Shown here one piece after another: positions 44,240 to 55,189 of a stretch of 64,000 bases of DNA (positions are counted from its first letter, which is position 1; the number at the start of each line of letters is the position of its first letter). Origin of the DNA: Carettochelys insculpta. Lineage: Eukaryota > Chordata > Testudines > Carettochelyidae. The translations under genes were made by a program, and so were the position numbers. The stretch spans positions 124,718,001 to 124,782,000 of the forward strand of contig NC_134137.1 in the NCBI RefSeq assembly GCF_033958435.1, read 5' to 3'. Below the pieces are notes generated by a model. That model searched no databases, was not told where the DNA came from, and worked only from the letters and a program-made list of their open reading frames with translations.

Positions 44240-44789
44240 ACTTTAGCGACAGTGATGGCAAAGGAAAGAAGCCATTGAGAGCAGGAGTAGGTTGAGCATG
44301 TGACCCTGGAATGGATAGGAGAGATGATTGACTGTGAGACACTTAGAGAGTCCTGGATGGATCGGAGTTAGAGGGAAGATGAGTGCAGGACTTGTCACTG
44401 TGGATTGCTGAGAGCCAGGGGACCAGACGTGTTGGGAAGAGCACAGTGGTGGTATACCCTCAAAATCCCCAAGCATAGAATTATCAAAGGCAAAAGTAGC
44501 CCATATATTAGTTTAAGTTGGAGGTTGATGACTAAGGCATGGTTTTGTAATGAATCTAATTGGGAATTTAGATACGAACATCACATTCATATGAATTTGA
44601 GCTTTGACTATAAGTCTTGAGTGTTAATAAAGCCCTAGTGCACTACCTTCCTCAAACATGGAGCCCCGTCACTTCCTTTTATATTATAGGCTTGTGTGCC
44701 TTAACATTTACATCACAGCAAGCTGGGTTGTGACTCTACCCTCCACTAGTCTGTCACACACTGTGTCCATGGAAGCCTGCTGACATGCA

Positions 44790-44936
44790 CTGACAATTCC
44801 CTAGAGGTTTTTAAGTCCCAGCTCGACATAGTCCTGGCTGGGATGATTTAGTTGGGGTTGATCCTGCTTTAGGCAAGGGGTTGGACTCGATGACCTCCTG
44901 AGGTCCCTTCCAGCCCTACAATTCTATAATTCTAAT
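44790..44936 (+). mobile_element. CR1 LINE 3' end with octamer tail
   Basis: AGAGGTTTTTAAGTCCCAGCTCGACA, GGGGTTGGACTCGATGACCTCC and CCCTTCCAGCCCTACAATTCTATAATTCTA give the standard CR1 3' untranslated region and its ATTCTATR-type terminal octamer repeats. The 5' part is missing. Confidence 0.8.
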
Positions 44937-45928
44937 TCATTATTGCACTTTGATCTACTCTGCTTTGAAACAGGAGTGCACTAAAGTGCCCTAACGAATT
45001 GTTAGTGTGCAGTGACAGGGTCTGCAATGACACTTAGACCATGGCAAGCTAGTACAGGGTAGATTCACACCCCATCTTGCCACAAACTAAATACTTGTGC
45101 AGACTAGCCCCATGATGTTTATTTAGAAGAGCAATGTGGCAGCTTCCCCGCAATGTGAAAACCAGAAAGCTATTTGAATATTCTTATCTGTCTGCTTTGC
45201 TTTTAAATAACGGGATGGAAGTAGCAGAGGAACGTCAAAGTTGTGTGGTCTACATGCTACTTTAGTTATTGCTTAAGTATTATTTTTTTCTGTTATTACA
45301 GAACTTGTGCCCGTGGGAGCCCTAGTTAAAAGTCATGGACTCCATTGCTCTATATGCTGGTGTTTTTCAGCAGCTGAATAACACTGAATAAAACCATCAG
45401 TCTTCTTAAGAGAAAGCTACAGCACGGAGCTCTTTAGAAACTACTAAATCTTTTTATTAAAAAAAACAAAAAGTCCAAGCCGTTATAAGCATGACACTAT
45501 ACTTGCAGATTAACTGTGGTATCAGAATCGCAATGAAATGAAGGAGCTCTGTGACATTTTTGATGTACACACCTCTGACTATTAAAGAGTAAAAATTTTG
45601 AGCCCTTATTCAAAGAAAAACCTCGAAACAGCAAAAATGCCATGAGAACAAAAGCCTTCTGTCCTGGATGTGAAAAAAGAAGAAAATCTTTTTTCTTTCC
45701 AAGTTTGAGCCTCCTCCCAGTAACTTGGGGGCTGCGAAGGTCTGTGTCATGAGTGTGAATTTGTCACATGTTATGTCTCTTGCTTACAGATCTAAGTTAG
45801 GCTCTCAAGTGAGATTCCACACATTGTGCTATCTGGCTGAAAAGGGACATAGCACTATGAGCACTGGCTGGATCACACTCCTCACAACACTGGAGCAAAT
45901 CACTGCCAAGGACTGGATGATCAGTTAT
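44937..45928. other. Unassigned DNA
   Basis: No gene recognised. AT-rich with an A-rich patch near 45458. Confidence 0.4.
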
Positions 45929-45940
45929 GTTGTAGATTGT

Positions 45941-46127
45941 CCTGTGGCACCTTATAGGCTAACAGATATTTTGGAGCATAAGTTTTCGTGGGCAAAGACC
46001 CGCTTTGTGACTAAGTGGGTCTTTGCCCACAAAAGCTTATGCTCCAAAATATCTGTTAACCTATAAGGTGCAACGGGACTTCTCATTGGTTTTGAAGATA
46101 CAGACTAACACAGCTACCCCTCTGGCA
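45941..46127. mobile_element. 187-bp Penelope-like foldback, TSD GTTGTAGATTGT
   Basis: Arms TGGCACCTTATAGGCTAACAG...TTTTGGAGCATAAG (left) and CTTATGCTCCAAAATATCTGTTAACC (right) are complementary around GGGTCTTTGCCCA words. The right side has an extra non-palindromic tail (AAGATACAGACTAACACAGCTACC) matching the left tail of the larger foldback read on the other strand. GTTGTAGATTGT at 45929-45940 recurs at 46128-46139. Confidence 0.75.
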
Positions 46128-46139
46128 GTTGTAGATTGT

Positions 46140-48577
46140 GTCTCCCTCGGGAGCACAGAAAACAAAATTGGAGATAAAGGCAACAATTGCTACTTCCAAG
46201 CATAACTTTTTAATATTCCCAGGTTTGTTTCAAATGACTTACCTGTGTTCACAGCAAGCGGAACTTAAATTTACATTCACATCAAGACTACGACAGCCTC
46301 GAGAGAGTGTTGAGCTTAAAGATTTTATTGTTCTGTTTCATTTTGTGCAGAGATGATATGGTGCTTACACATTATTAAGTTTTAGGTGAATATTTACAGT
46401 AAACAATATCATTATGGCTCTCATGACTGCCTGCCATCCTTTGAGGGTTCTAGTAGAGCATTATTTTGTTAAATATCTTTGAAGGTATGTAATGTCATAT
46501 TAACTTTATAATGGAAGATTAATTCTTATCTGATAGGTCTCTGAGATAACAAAGCCACTCCAGTGCAATCTTAGTAAATAACATGATTTTTGTCTAAGGG
46601 ACACAGAGTTGCTAATAGCCGTCAGAGCTGCTAATGCAAATCTGCAGTCACATGATTAAATAATTTGCCATTTGAAAACACGCAGAGCTATATTTTTTTT
46701 TGCTTTGTCTAGTTTAAGCTCGTCACAGGAAAGGTGTGCTTTCAGGAAACTGGCTATGCCTCCCCGATTCCCTGACCTGGCACAGTTTAGAGCAGCTTGC
46801 GGGCTTCTCTAACATGTGCAAATTGGCAATGGTACTCTAAGGCTCATACATCAGCTGAGTCCTACCAGAGCACTCCTCCTTTTAGTATTAGCCTTGTGCT
46901 GGGGGCATGGGAAAAGAGACATAGGTCAGTGCTGTTGGCACACGACCTGCTGAGTACTCCCTTGTGTCAGAAGTATTCTGCATCTTGGAGGTTATGTGAC
47001 TCCCAAGTGGCACTAACGCCCTAGAGGCACTGTTCATATGTGTCCCTCACTAATTATCCTCACAATACACCTGTGAGGTAAGCGTTTTCTCTTTGTAAAA
47101 TAGCAGTCCCTGCATCACAGAGAATTTAACTGGGTTTTCAAATATGTTGAGCACCTACAGCTCTACAATGGGAGTCACTGGTACTCCCTGCTTTTGAAAA
47201 TGTGGCTATGCAGTGAATCAATCTCCTGCTGGGATGATTATTTATTATTGGCAGACAGGCAGCAATGGCAGTGCTTAAGGTTGCTTAACGCTTTCCATTA
47301 TAAGAATCTATTTTACAGCAGCCACACTTTAACTGCTTAGGCCCATATTCACTACATCTTGCCTTAAGTGTGCACTCTGCTTTCAACATATAAAGTAATG
47401 CAGCCCCCTGCCTGGCTGAAACTTGCAAACTAAAATCATTTATTTGCCGATACATTGAATATTCTTGTATGGAGTCCTGAAAGCAGAAGGTTTCTGATGT
47501 GGGCACACTCCTGCTCATGGGCAAAATTAGCTGCTGTAATTTGTGCAAATGAATGTAAGCAGGCTGATGTCTTGCATCATAGGAGTGTAAATGGGCCATT
47601 TGCATTAACTCCGCACTTAGAATTCAGTCAGTTACCTGGATACTCTCACTGTCGCAACCAACTGGTAATTATACCTAAGCATGTTGTTAAAAGAAACCTG
47701 TTTAGATTAATCAGGATTAAGTTTCGTGGATTATGAGGATGGCTTTAGATCTGGATTGAAGAAGTATTAGCATTATCCAAAAACAGCAACTATCCCAGAA
47801 AGAATGAGCATTTCAGCCGCACAGTGAAGGCCGGGGCCAGAGCCAGGACTAGGAGACAGTTGCTAAGCAGGGGCCTTAATAAATTACGGCATTTGCTGGG
47901 CAGCTAAATCTAGAAGAAATTGTGCCCACCCTTCCACCTTTGTTCAACTTCAGCAAATACTGGGCTCCTGGATTCTAGCTGACACAAAGTCTGGTGCATG
48001 ACAGAGGAGCCCTAAAGGGCCTGGCCCTGAAACCACAGACGTTTTTTGTTTAATTGAAGGGTGCCTTTCCAGCTGGCCCCTCTGTTCCATGCAGTGGAGC
48101 TGCAGCTGTGACAGCTGCTGTACCAAATTAGAGATTCTATGTTTAATGGAAATTACTTCAGATCAGGAGGTGCTGTAGCAATCCTACCACCACCATCACC
48201 GGCACCCTTACTTCCCGCACTTTGGCTCAATGGAACCTGCCTGAGGTGGTGGGGGCTGTAAGGACAGCAGCGTGTGCGGGAAAGACGAAAGCAGCTTGGG
48301 CCAGACCTTGGAGTCGGGCCCAGGCCCTCAGCACAGATGGCTCTGGGAGTGAGGAGGGGGTCTTAGGCTTTGGAGGCTGAACCCTGGTTTTTTCACAGGT
48401 GGGAGTGAGTTGGCCTCACATAGATCAGGGGTATTTAAGCTGATATTTGTAGCGTAGGGTAAGGCCATGTGGAAACCAGGGGGTCTGGCAGTCAGTCAGT
48501 TGTTACCATTCTGACTCCACTTGGTGGGAGCTGTTTGTGATGTTTCTGATGCTGATTTTTTGTCTGGAATTGAAATA
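46140..48577. other. Unassigned DNA
   Basis: No gene or named repeat recognised; short frames only. Bases 48180-48400 are GC-richer. Confidence 0.4.
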
Positions 48578-48821
48578 CAGTAAGGTCCCACATTCGCAAA
48601 CTTAACATACGCAAATTCAATTATTCACAAGTGGCTGCTTGAGGCCACTTTTTCCCAGGGCTCCAATGGAAAGTGCCAGGAGCTGCCACTTCCTGGGGCT
48701 CCGGGGCCAGAAGCGCCGGTGGCCGCCACTTCCCCGCAGCTCCAAGCCCCCCATATTCGCAAAAATCAACATTTGTGGGGGTTCTGAACACGGAACCCTC
48801 GTGAATGTTGAGACCCTACTG
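48578..48821. mobile_element. 244-bp pogo/Tigger-like MITE, TA duplication
   Basis: Left end CAGTAAGGTCCCACATTCGC and right end (reverse complement) CAGTAGGGTCTCAACATTCAC are inverted repeats flanked by TA on both sides (48576-48577, 48822-48823). TA duplication and CAGTAGGGTC-like ends are typical of pogo/Tigger elements. The interior is GC-rich, non-coding. Confidence 0.75.
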
Positions 48822-48823
48822 TA

Positions 48824-51263
48824 CTTGTAGCAAAGTGCAAGAGCCATGATTACAAAATGTACGAACAAACCAACAAGGGCCATTGCTGAAGATTGTCTAA
48901 ACCACCTGAATCCCTAGTTTGACTCAGAAAATGCTAATCCCTCCTTGCTGGGTGCAGGTAACTGAAAAGCATTCAATATATGTTGATCGCCAGTGAAATC
49001 TCCATAGCATCCCCCTTCACCTCTAGCTCTGCCTGCAAGCCTCTGACAGTCAATATTGCAGGTACGCTGCCTAGCTGTAAATCTGCAAAATGAGATTAAG
49101 GGCTCAGCAACATCACAATGCAGTTTTTAATCCTCTGGGCTACCAACTACGAGCACAAATGTCAGGACGAGGAGGTCAAATTGCCCACAAATATCTCTCA
49201 GAAAAGCTCTTCCTTTGGAAAATGCAGTACCAACACAGTTTTAATGTGACTTTGTTTGTTCAAACCGCTTATTTCAGATTCATACCATGTGGTTGTAGCC
49301 ATGTCAGATACAACATGGGTGAGGTCTTTTATCTGTCTTTTACTAGTTCAACTTCTGCTGGCAGGCCAGACAAAATGGGGGATGGCTGGAAGGCAGGGAT
49401 GGGGGCGGGGAGAAAGGAGGCAGTTGTCCTGGGGCCCAGCATTTCAAAGGGGCCCAGAACTCTGGCCACTGCTACTTTGGCTGTGACAGCAGCTGAAGCT
49501 CTGGGCTGCTTTGAAGTGCTGTGGCAGTGCTGTTATGCAGCTGTGAGGGAAGGGGAAGGGGACCACCATGATTCAAGTGGTGCTGAGGGCTGATGGCCTT
49601 AGGCCCCACCCTTCTGGCCTTAGCCCTGCCCCTGCCCCTCCCACCTTGCCCCAGGGCCCACACTCACTGCCAGCCATGCAGTCTATTGGTGAGAGAGACA
49701 AGCCTTCAAGTTTGCACAGAACTGACCTTTATTTCAGAATTCCATTCTTCCTAAATGTTTCAGCTCTGTAAGCTTCCATGACTTTCACCAACTGCAAACT
49801 AGAGCCTGCTTCTACTGTAGTCAGAGACAGAACTTCCAGTTCCCTTTAACAGACACACAGTAGGACTTTGAGATTTAAAATTGGACTGCACAGATCTACT
49901 GTTCGCAGTAAAGTTACTGTGCTTTAAGTTAAAATTTGTTTCTTTATTTAAACTGCAGAGAAGCTCTAACACCAATACCTGCTGTTGTCTTGACACATCA
50001 TAGATAGCTGACATGCATGTTTGTTTTCCTGTAGTATTTGCCTCCTCAAAATACGCATTCAGGGATATCTTCTACATTGTTCATCTGGGATCATTTTGCA
50101 CTCCTACTCAAAGTTAGATCATGAGTCTGAGTCCTTCCACTCCTACTCAGTGGAGTTGCTCTACAGATAGCAGCATCAGTAAGAGAAGAATCAGGCCCAG
50201 AGCCTTGAAGTTTTATAGGTATCTTAGCACTCTCCCAAACAATTCTGTTTTCCCCCCAGCATTCTCTAATGATTCATAATGTAATACCCAAAAATGAAGT
50301 CATAGGCATCCTTCAGTCTATGTAGACTATGGATCGCACCCTTTGTAGTTCCATTTGGGATCATCATTTGCAGCGTTGACTGTGACTGTGAAGGCCCACA
50401 TGAGAGTGACAGTCCTTGCTACATCTGTTGCATGTGTATAAAATAAATCCTTTTCTTGTTGATTTTCTTATTGGTTTGCCTGGTGCTCAAATTTCAGTCA
50501 CTTGTCGGGTTTGGGAACCTTAAGCCTCACGCACCCAGTGAGGCAGGTGACCTGTGGCGGGACAGTACCCTTCTGGCTGGGGGCTGCCCAGCTTGAGGTG
50601 GGCGGTTACTGTCCAGTGAGATGCGATGATCTCTCCCACTGTTGAAGGCAACCCCTGGCGCTCGTTCTCTATGCCAATCAAGCAAGAGCTTATAACCGGA
50701 ATCTGTTACCTCCCGTGTTGGTTCAATGCTGTTAAGCGATGCTGGAGTATCTCTCCAGGCGTGAGCCTGGGCAATTTTTTTGGGACCTTGGGCTGCCTAG
50801 ATGCCAGTGTTCCCCTCGGCTTTACTGATATTGTCCAAAGGAGAGGATAACCTCCATGTCTGGTACCAGCTCAGCTGCAGGAGTTGCCGGGTCAATGCCA
50901 GAAGTTGGCAGAGAAACACCTTAGGAGTCCCCTCTGGATTTTCTGTCAGGGTTTATTCCCTTAGCCTTGTTCCTTCCCAGGATAACCCACAAGGCAGTGG
51001 GGCACCCAAAAATGAAGTAGAGGCAGTTTAAACCAGGAATGTGGAGCACCAACCACAGCAGTCTGGCCAGAAAAATACTTTTAGCAGGTGAATAAAATGT
51101 ATGCCCCCCCCCCGAGTTATTGACCAATGCACGGACAAAAGATGGATGAGTTACACTTTTTTATAGGGACTAGTATTTGTATTGTGCTATCAAATGGACT
51201 GTGTCCAAAGGCCAAATTACAGCATGCTTGTCACGAGCATGATTCCTCTGGTAGCATACGGGG
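48824..51263. other. Unassigned DNA with a nested dispersed repeat
   Basis: About 49290-49362 and 49684-49745 read as one retroelement fragment (TGTAGCCATGTCAGATACAACATGGGTGAGG, then TTGGTGAGAGAGACAAGC) split by a GC-rich piece of about 320 bp. Bases 50330-51170 are GC-richer with CpGs and could be a decayed processed sequence; I cannot name it. Confidence 0.3.
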
Positions 51264-52402
51264 TGTGATGGGTTGGATCACACAGGTCCCCTTGAGACTG
51301 TTTCCCGGTGTGCTGCTCATACCACTGAGTCCAACTACCTTCTCTCCGAGGCACCCCACCACCCAGTTCTGCTGAGCCAGAAGCTCTGGCCTCCCTCAGT
51401 AAACAGCATAGAGCATCATAGGCGACAGGTGGGTGTGCAAGGGAAGGCATATACGCTCCTGAGTCCCACCCCACATTCATCGTGAGTGCCCATAGCAGCA
51501 TGACCTGGGAACACTACTCCTCGGCCAGGCCACTCCAGAGGAAGTGATGGGGGGAGCGGCCCCTGCACAAACCAGAAGTGGCACAGTGCTTTCGTGGGAA
51601 GTGGTAGGTGGGGGTGGAACAAGGGGTGGGGAGAGGTCAGGGCAGGGGCCTGAGGGGAGAGGACCATGATCACAATGATTTACAATGGGTTTGATAATTA
51701 GCAAAAGTGTTTTATTACATATAAAAAATCAGGACTTATGTGACTGCAGGTGAAAGCAAACAGCTCAAAGTAAGTTACTAAGCTAAAATAAACAAAATGC
51801 CAGGGACGCCTCATAGAGAGAAATTGTTACAAATCATATTTCTCACCCTAGGCTTTATTTCAGGTAAAATCCTTCAAGTCAGAGCTGATATCTTCTCTGA
51901 CCTGAGTCTAGCAGCTTCTTGTAAATGCTTAGGGCTTAGAAGCAGTTTGAAAAGCCAAATGAAGATGATCATTTATTGTTTCCCAGTACTTAAACAGAAT
52001 TTCCTCAGGGCCAGAAGTCTTTTTTCCATGTTCCTTATCCCAAAAATTCAAGATGGATTCCAGCACCTGGTGATATGGTCACATGTCTTTGTAAAACCAA
52101 CCACCGTTTAGGCTTATGGGAAAAACGAAACCATTTATAGATCACTCCCCTGAGCACTAGACCATTAACTTCCTTGAGTATCAGTAATGTCTTTCACTAG
52201 AAGTTATATATTCATAAGCACATTTACACTTCATATTTCTAACTTTTTGTACAAGAATGATACCTGCAAACTGAATATACACATTCAGTGGATTACAGGC
52301 TTTTGAATGATAGTCACTTGCTCTATTTAGCATAAAGTATATTGAAGTATGTGTATTCATATTAAAAACATGCATAAATAAGACAGTGTGCATAGTTTCA
52401 CA
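51264..52402 (-). mobile_element. Antisense ERV-type LTR (about 1.1 kb)
   Basis: Starts TGTGATGGGTTGGATCACA and ends near AGTTTCACA. A minus-strand AATAAA is at about 51709 (GTTTTATTAC region, weak). The text GGTGATATGGTCACATGTC and ACACATTCAGTGGATTACAGGCTTTTG agrees with an LTR family I know from turtles. A G-rich piece (about 51413-51675) may be a later insertion. No exact flanking duplication was found, so ends are provisional. Confidence 0.55.
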
Positions 52403-52514
52403 CATGGGACCTATGTACCTCCTGTAAATCATACTAAAGCTAGGGAATTTTAATGTTTCAGAAGCATCATGAAAACACATAAAGATGAAACTGTGTTGGG
52501 GCCACCAGAGACAA

Positions 52515-52650
52515 TGAATAAGGTAATAGCTTTTATTGGACCAGGTTCTGTTGGGGGCGGGGGGGCGGAGAGAGAGAGAGAAGCTTTTGAGCTTGAACAG
52601 AGCTCTTCTTCAGGCCTAATAGCCTGGGTCCAACATGGCTATAACAACAC
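52515..52650 (+). mobile_element. Penelope- or LINE-like terminal fragment
   Basis: GGTAATAGCTTTTATTGGACCAG, AGAAGCTTTTGAGCTTGAACAGAGCTCTTCTTCAGG, then CAACATGGCTATAACAACACTGC. The same phrases occur in part at 49290-49745. A G-rich and GA-dinucleotide interruption is at 52551-52581. The family assignment is tentative. Confidence 0.4.
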
Positions 52651-53130
52651 TGCATACATGTTTCATCCAGTTTATTTTTACAGTGTAGATGGGACCTTTG
52701 AATAACTAAAACAAAAAAACTGGCTAATGTGAAAGGTTGAGGCTTTCCAGAGCAGCACAAAAGCATGTCCTAATTGCTGCATTCGTGATGCTTTTACAGC
52801 TTTTCATAACTGTTTATTGTTCTAGGAAAGGAGAAAGGATTGTTTACACAGTAGCTACAGTAACATGTAGCACAAGGCTGTGAACTCTGATGAAGAATGT
52901 TTTCATTAGGAAGCCATGGGATAGTTCTCCCATCTCTAATCTAAGCTTTCAGATCATGCTCCTTGTTATGAAGTCTGAGTGCCAGGGATTTATACGGGTA
53001 ATTCCTAGCAAACAGAGTTGTGCAAAAGTTCCAGCAAACTTTATGCAGACAACAATTTTTATTACTTGGAACTCAGAGAATATTTTTTGTTTTGAGCTTT
53101 CATATAAGAATGAGCCCCTGAAATACCACT
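52651..53130. other. Unassigned DNA
   Basis: Nothing recognised before the Harbinger left terminus. Confidence 0.45.
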
Positions 53131-53494
53131 CTAGGGCTGTGTCTACACTACAAAGAAATTTTGAAAGGGGGAACATTGAAAAAGAAAATCGAAATAAGGG
53201 ATTTCGAAATAGCGCAGCTACACACACAAAACAGATTGCTGTACCGATCTGCTATTTCGAAAGAATACCCTCCATTTTTCGAAAGAGAGCGTCCACACTG
53301 GAAAATGGGCTATTTCGAAATAAGCAGCTGGGAAACATCACGCACGGGGTCACATGGCTCACAAGCCCTTCCGGGTCACACAGCCAGCAGAACCCTTAAG
53401 GGTCCCCTCCCAAACACATCCACCCTGCACACACAGAGCCCAGCAGAGCAGTACACAGCACTGCGTGCACTGTGCACCCAGAACCAAGAGGAGA

Positions 53495-54828
53495 ATGGAG
53501 GAGCAGCAGCTGTCAGAGTCTGATGCTGGCACCGTCACTGGGACCCAGCTGGTCATCGCCATCCTGGGCTTGGTGGATGCCCTGGAGCCCACCTTCCCAC
53601 CCACACGTGTCCTGCAGGTGCTGCCAAGGGGGCAGCCACCACTCCCCATCCCCCACGGTGCCTCTGGAGCCACCCCAGCAGTGGGGACTGGTGGGAGAGT
53701 CTGGTCCTGGGCCAGTGGAATGACGAAAGGTGGCTCGCCAATTTTAGAATGACGAGGCACACATTCATGGAGCTGTGTCAGTGCCTCTCACCCGCCCTGC
53801 AGCACATGGACACGCGCATGCGGCCCGCGCTCCCAGTCGAGAAGCATGTGGGGATTGCCCTGTGGAAGCTGGCCACCCCACACAGCCGTTGGTCAGTGGG
53901 GCACCAATTCGGGGTGGACAAGGCCACCGTGGGAGCCGTCCTCCTGGAGGTAAGTTAGACAAGGGCCCCACACCCGCCCCAGGAAGGGGTGGGGGCCCCC
54001 GGGTGGGGAACCTACAGGGGCAGGGGGCCCCCCCCCCGCTGTGCAGGCCCACATGTCGGTGCCTCCCTACAGGTGGTCCAGGCCATCAACCGCCTCCTCC
54101 TGCAGAGGGTCGTCCACCTCAGCAACTTGGACGACACTACGGAAGGATTTGCAGCTCTCGGATTCCCAAACTGCTTCGGCGCACTTGATGGCACGCACAT
54201 TGCTCTCCGCGCCCCAGACCATAGTGCAGGACACTATATAAACCGCAAGGGGTACCACTCGGTGGTGCTCCAAGTGCTGGTAGACGCCTGGGGCCAGTTT
54301 ACTGACATCTGCATTGACTGATCCAGTCGAGCCCATGATGCGCAGGTATTCCGCAACTCCTGGCTGGGGCGGCACATGGAGGAGGGCACCTACATCCCTG
54401 CCCGGGAGCTCCCCGTGGGGGACACAACAATGCCACCCTGTATAGTGGCCGATGGGGCGTACTCATTAAAGCTGTGACTGATGTGCCCCTACACTGGGCA
54501 CACCACCGCCAGCCAGGATGTTTTTAATGCCCGCTTGAACCAGACTCGCAACATTGTTGAGCGGGCCTTCGGATGCCTCAAGGGGCATTTCCGATGCCTC
54601 AACGTGCGGCTGGACATGAGCCTGCGCAACGTCCTCAGGGTGGTTGCGACCTGTTGCGCGCTGCACAATGTGGTGGAGGGCAAGCAGGATCACTACATGC
54701 CCGGGTGGGCTGCGGACAGCAGCCCTGGCTACGAGCAGCTGCCCACAGCCCCATGCTGCCAGGCACAGCGAGAAGGGTTTAGGGTCCGGGAAGCCCTCTG
54801 GGAGGCCTTCAAGCAGGAGCCATGCTGA
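53495..54828 (+). pseudogene. Harbinger DDE transposase (HARBI1-like)
   Basis: The enzyme would cut and join element DNA in the nucleus. Exon 1 starts at ATG 53495; a frameshift lies before 53686, after which the frame WNDERWLANFRM...HTFMELC continues to 53949. An intron of 123 bp (53950 GTAAGT to 54072 CAG) is in phase 0. Exon 2 (54073-54828) holds the nuclease domain: first Asp in GALDGTHI (codon 54187), second in SSRAHDAQVF (codon 54337), and Glu in IVERAFG (codon 54559). RAFGCLKGHFRCL and CALHNVVE follow, as in the family. In-frame TGA codons at 54319 and 54475 stand where relatives have Trp. AATAAA is at 54938-54943. Total about 400 codons, the usual size. Confidence 0.85.
53950..54072 (+). 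other. Intron of the Harbinger transposase gene
   Basis: Consensus donor GTAAGT and acceptor CTACAG flank a 123-bp, C/G-rich, stop-rich segment. Removing it joins VLLE to VVQAINRL in frame, which continues the conserved helix-turn-helix-to-nuclease connection. It includes a 9-C run at about 54030-54038. Confidence 0.75.
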
Positions 54829-54910
54829 CCCCCACCTGGCACATGGCTCACCCTCACCCTGCAGCATGGCCCCCCGCACACACACAGGGGACACTGGGCT
54901 GCTCAAAAAG

Positions 54911-54943
54911 GTTTATTAACTGGGGACTAACTATGTAAATAAA
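54911..54943. terminator. Back-to-back polyadenylation signals of the convergent Harbinger genes
   Basis: AATAAA on the plus strand at 54938-54943 is 110 bp after the transposase stop. TTTATT at about 54912-54917 is an AATAAA on the minus strand for the Myb-like gene. The two genes therefore seem to end within about 30 bp of each other. Confidence 0.6.
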
Positions 54944-55189
54944 TGGCTGTTAAACAATGGTGTGGCGTCTTCCTACTGGGGCTAAATATGGGGGGAACAG
55001 GGGGAGAACTATATACAATGGGGCAGGGCCACGCCCCCATGGCCAGGGCCACAGGCATGGGTAGGCCTTGTCCCCCACAGGGGTGGAGGGGCAAGATCCC
55101 CGGCAGGTACAGGTGTCCCTGCCGCCCCTGGTGCGGGGGCCCTGTCGGGGCCAGGAGGGGACTGGAAGGACGGGGAGGTAGGGTCGTTC

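Noticed and set aside
50330..51170. Processed pseudogene of a host gene
   Set aside because: GC-richer with CpGs and protein-like bits, but I could not identify a parent gene, poly-A tail or flanking duplication.
53354..54375. Minus-strand frames antisense to the transposase
   Set aside because: Shadows of the transposase exons in GC-rich DNA.
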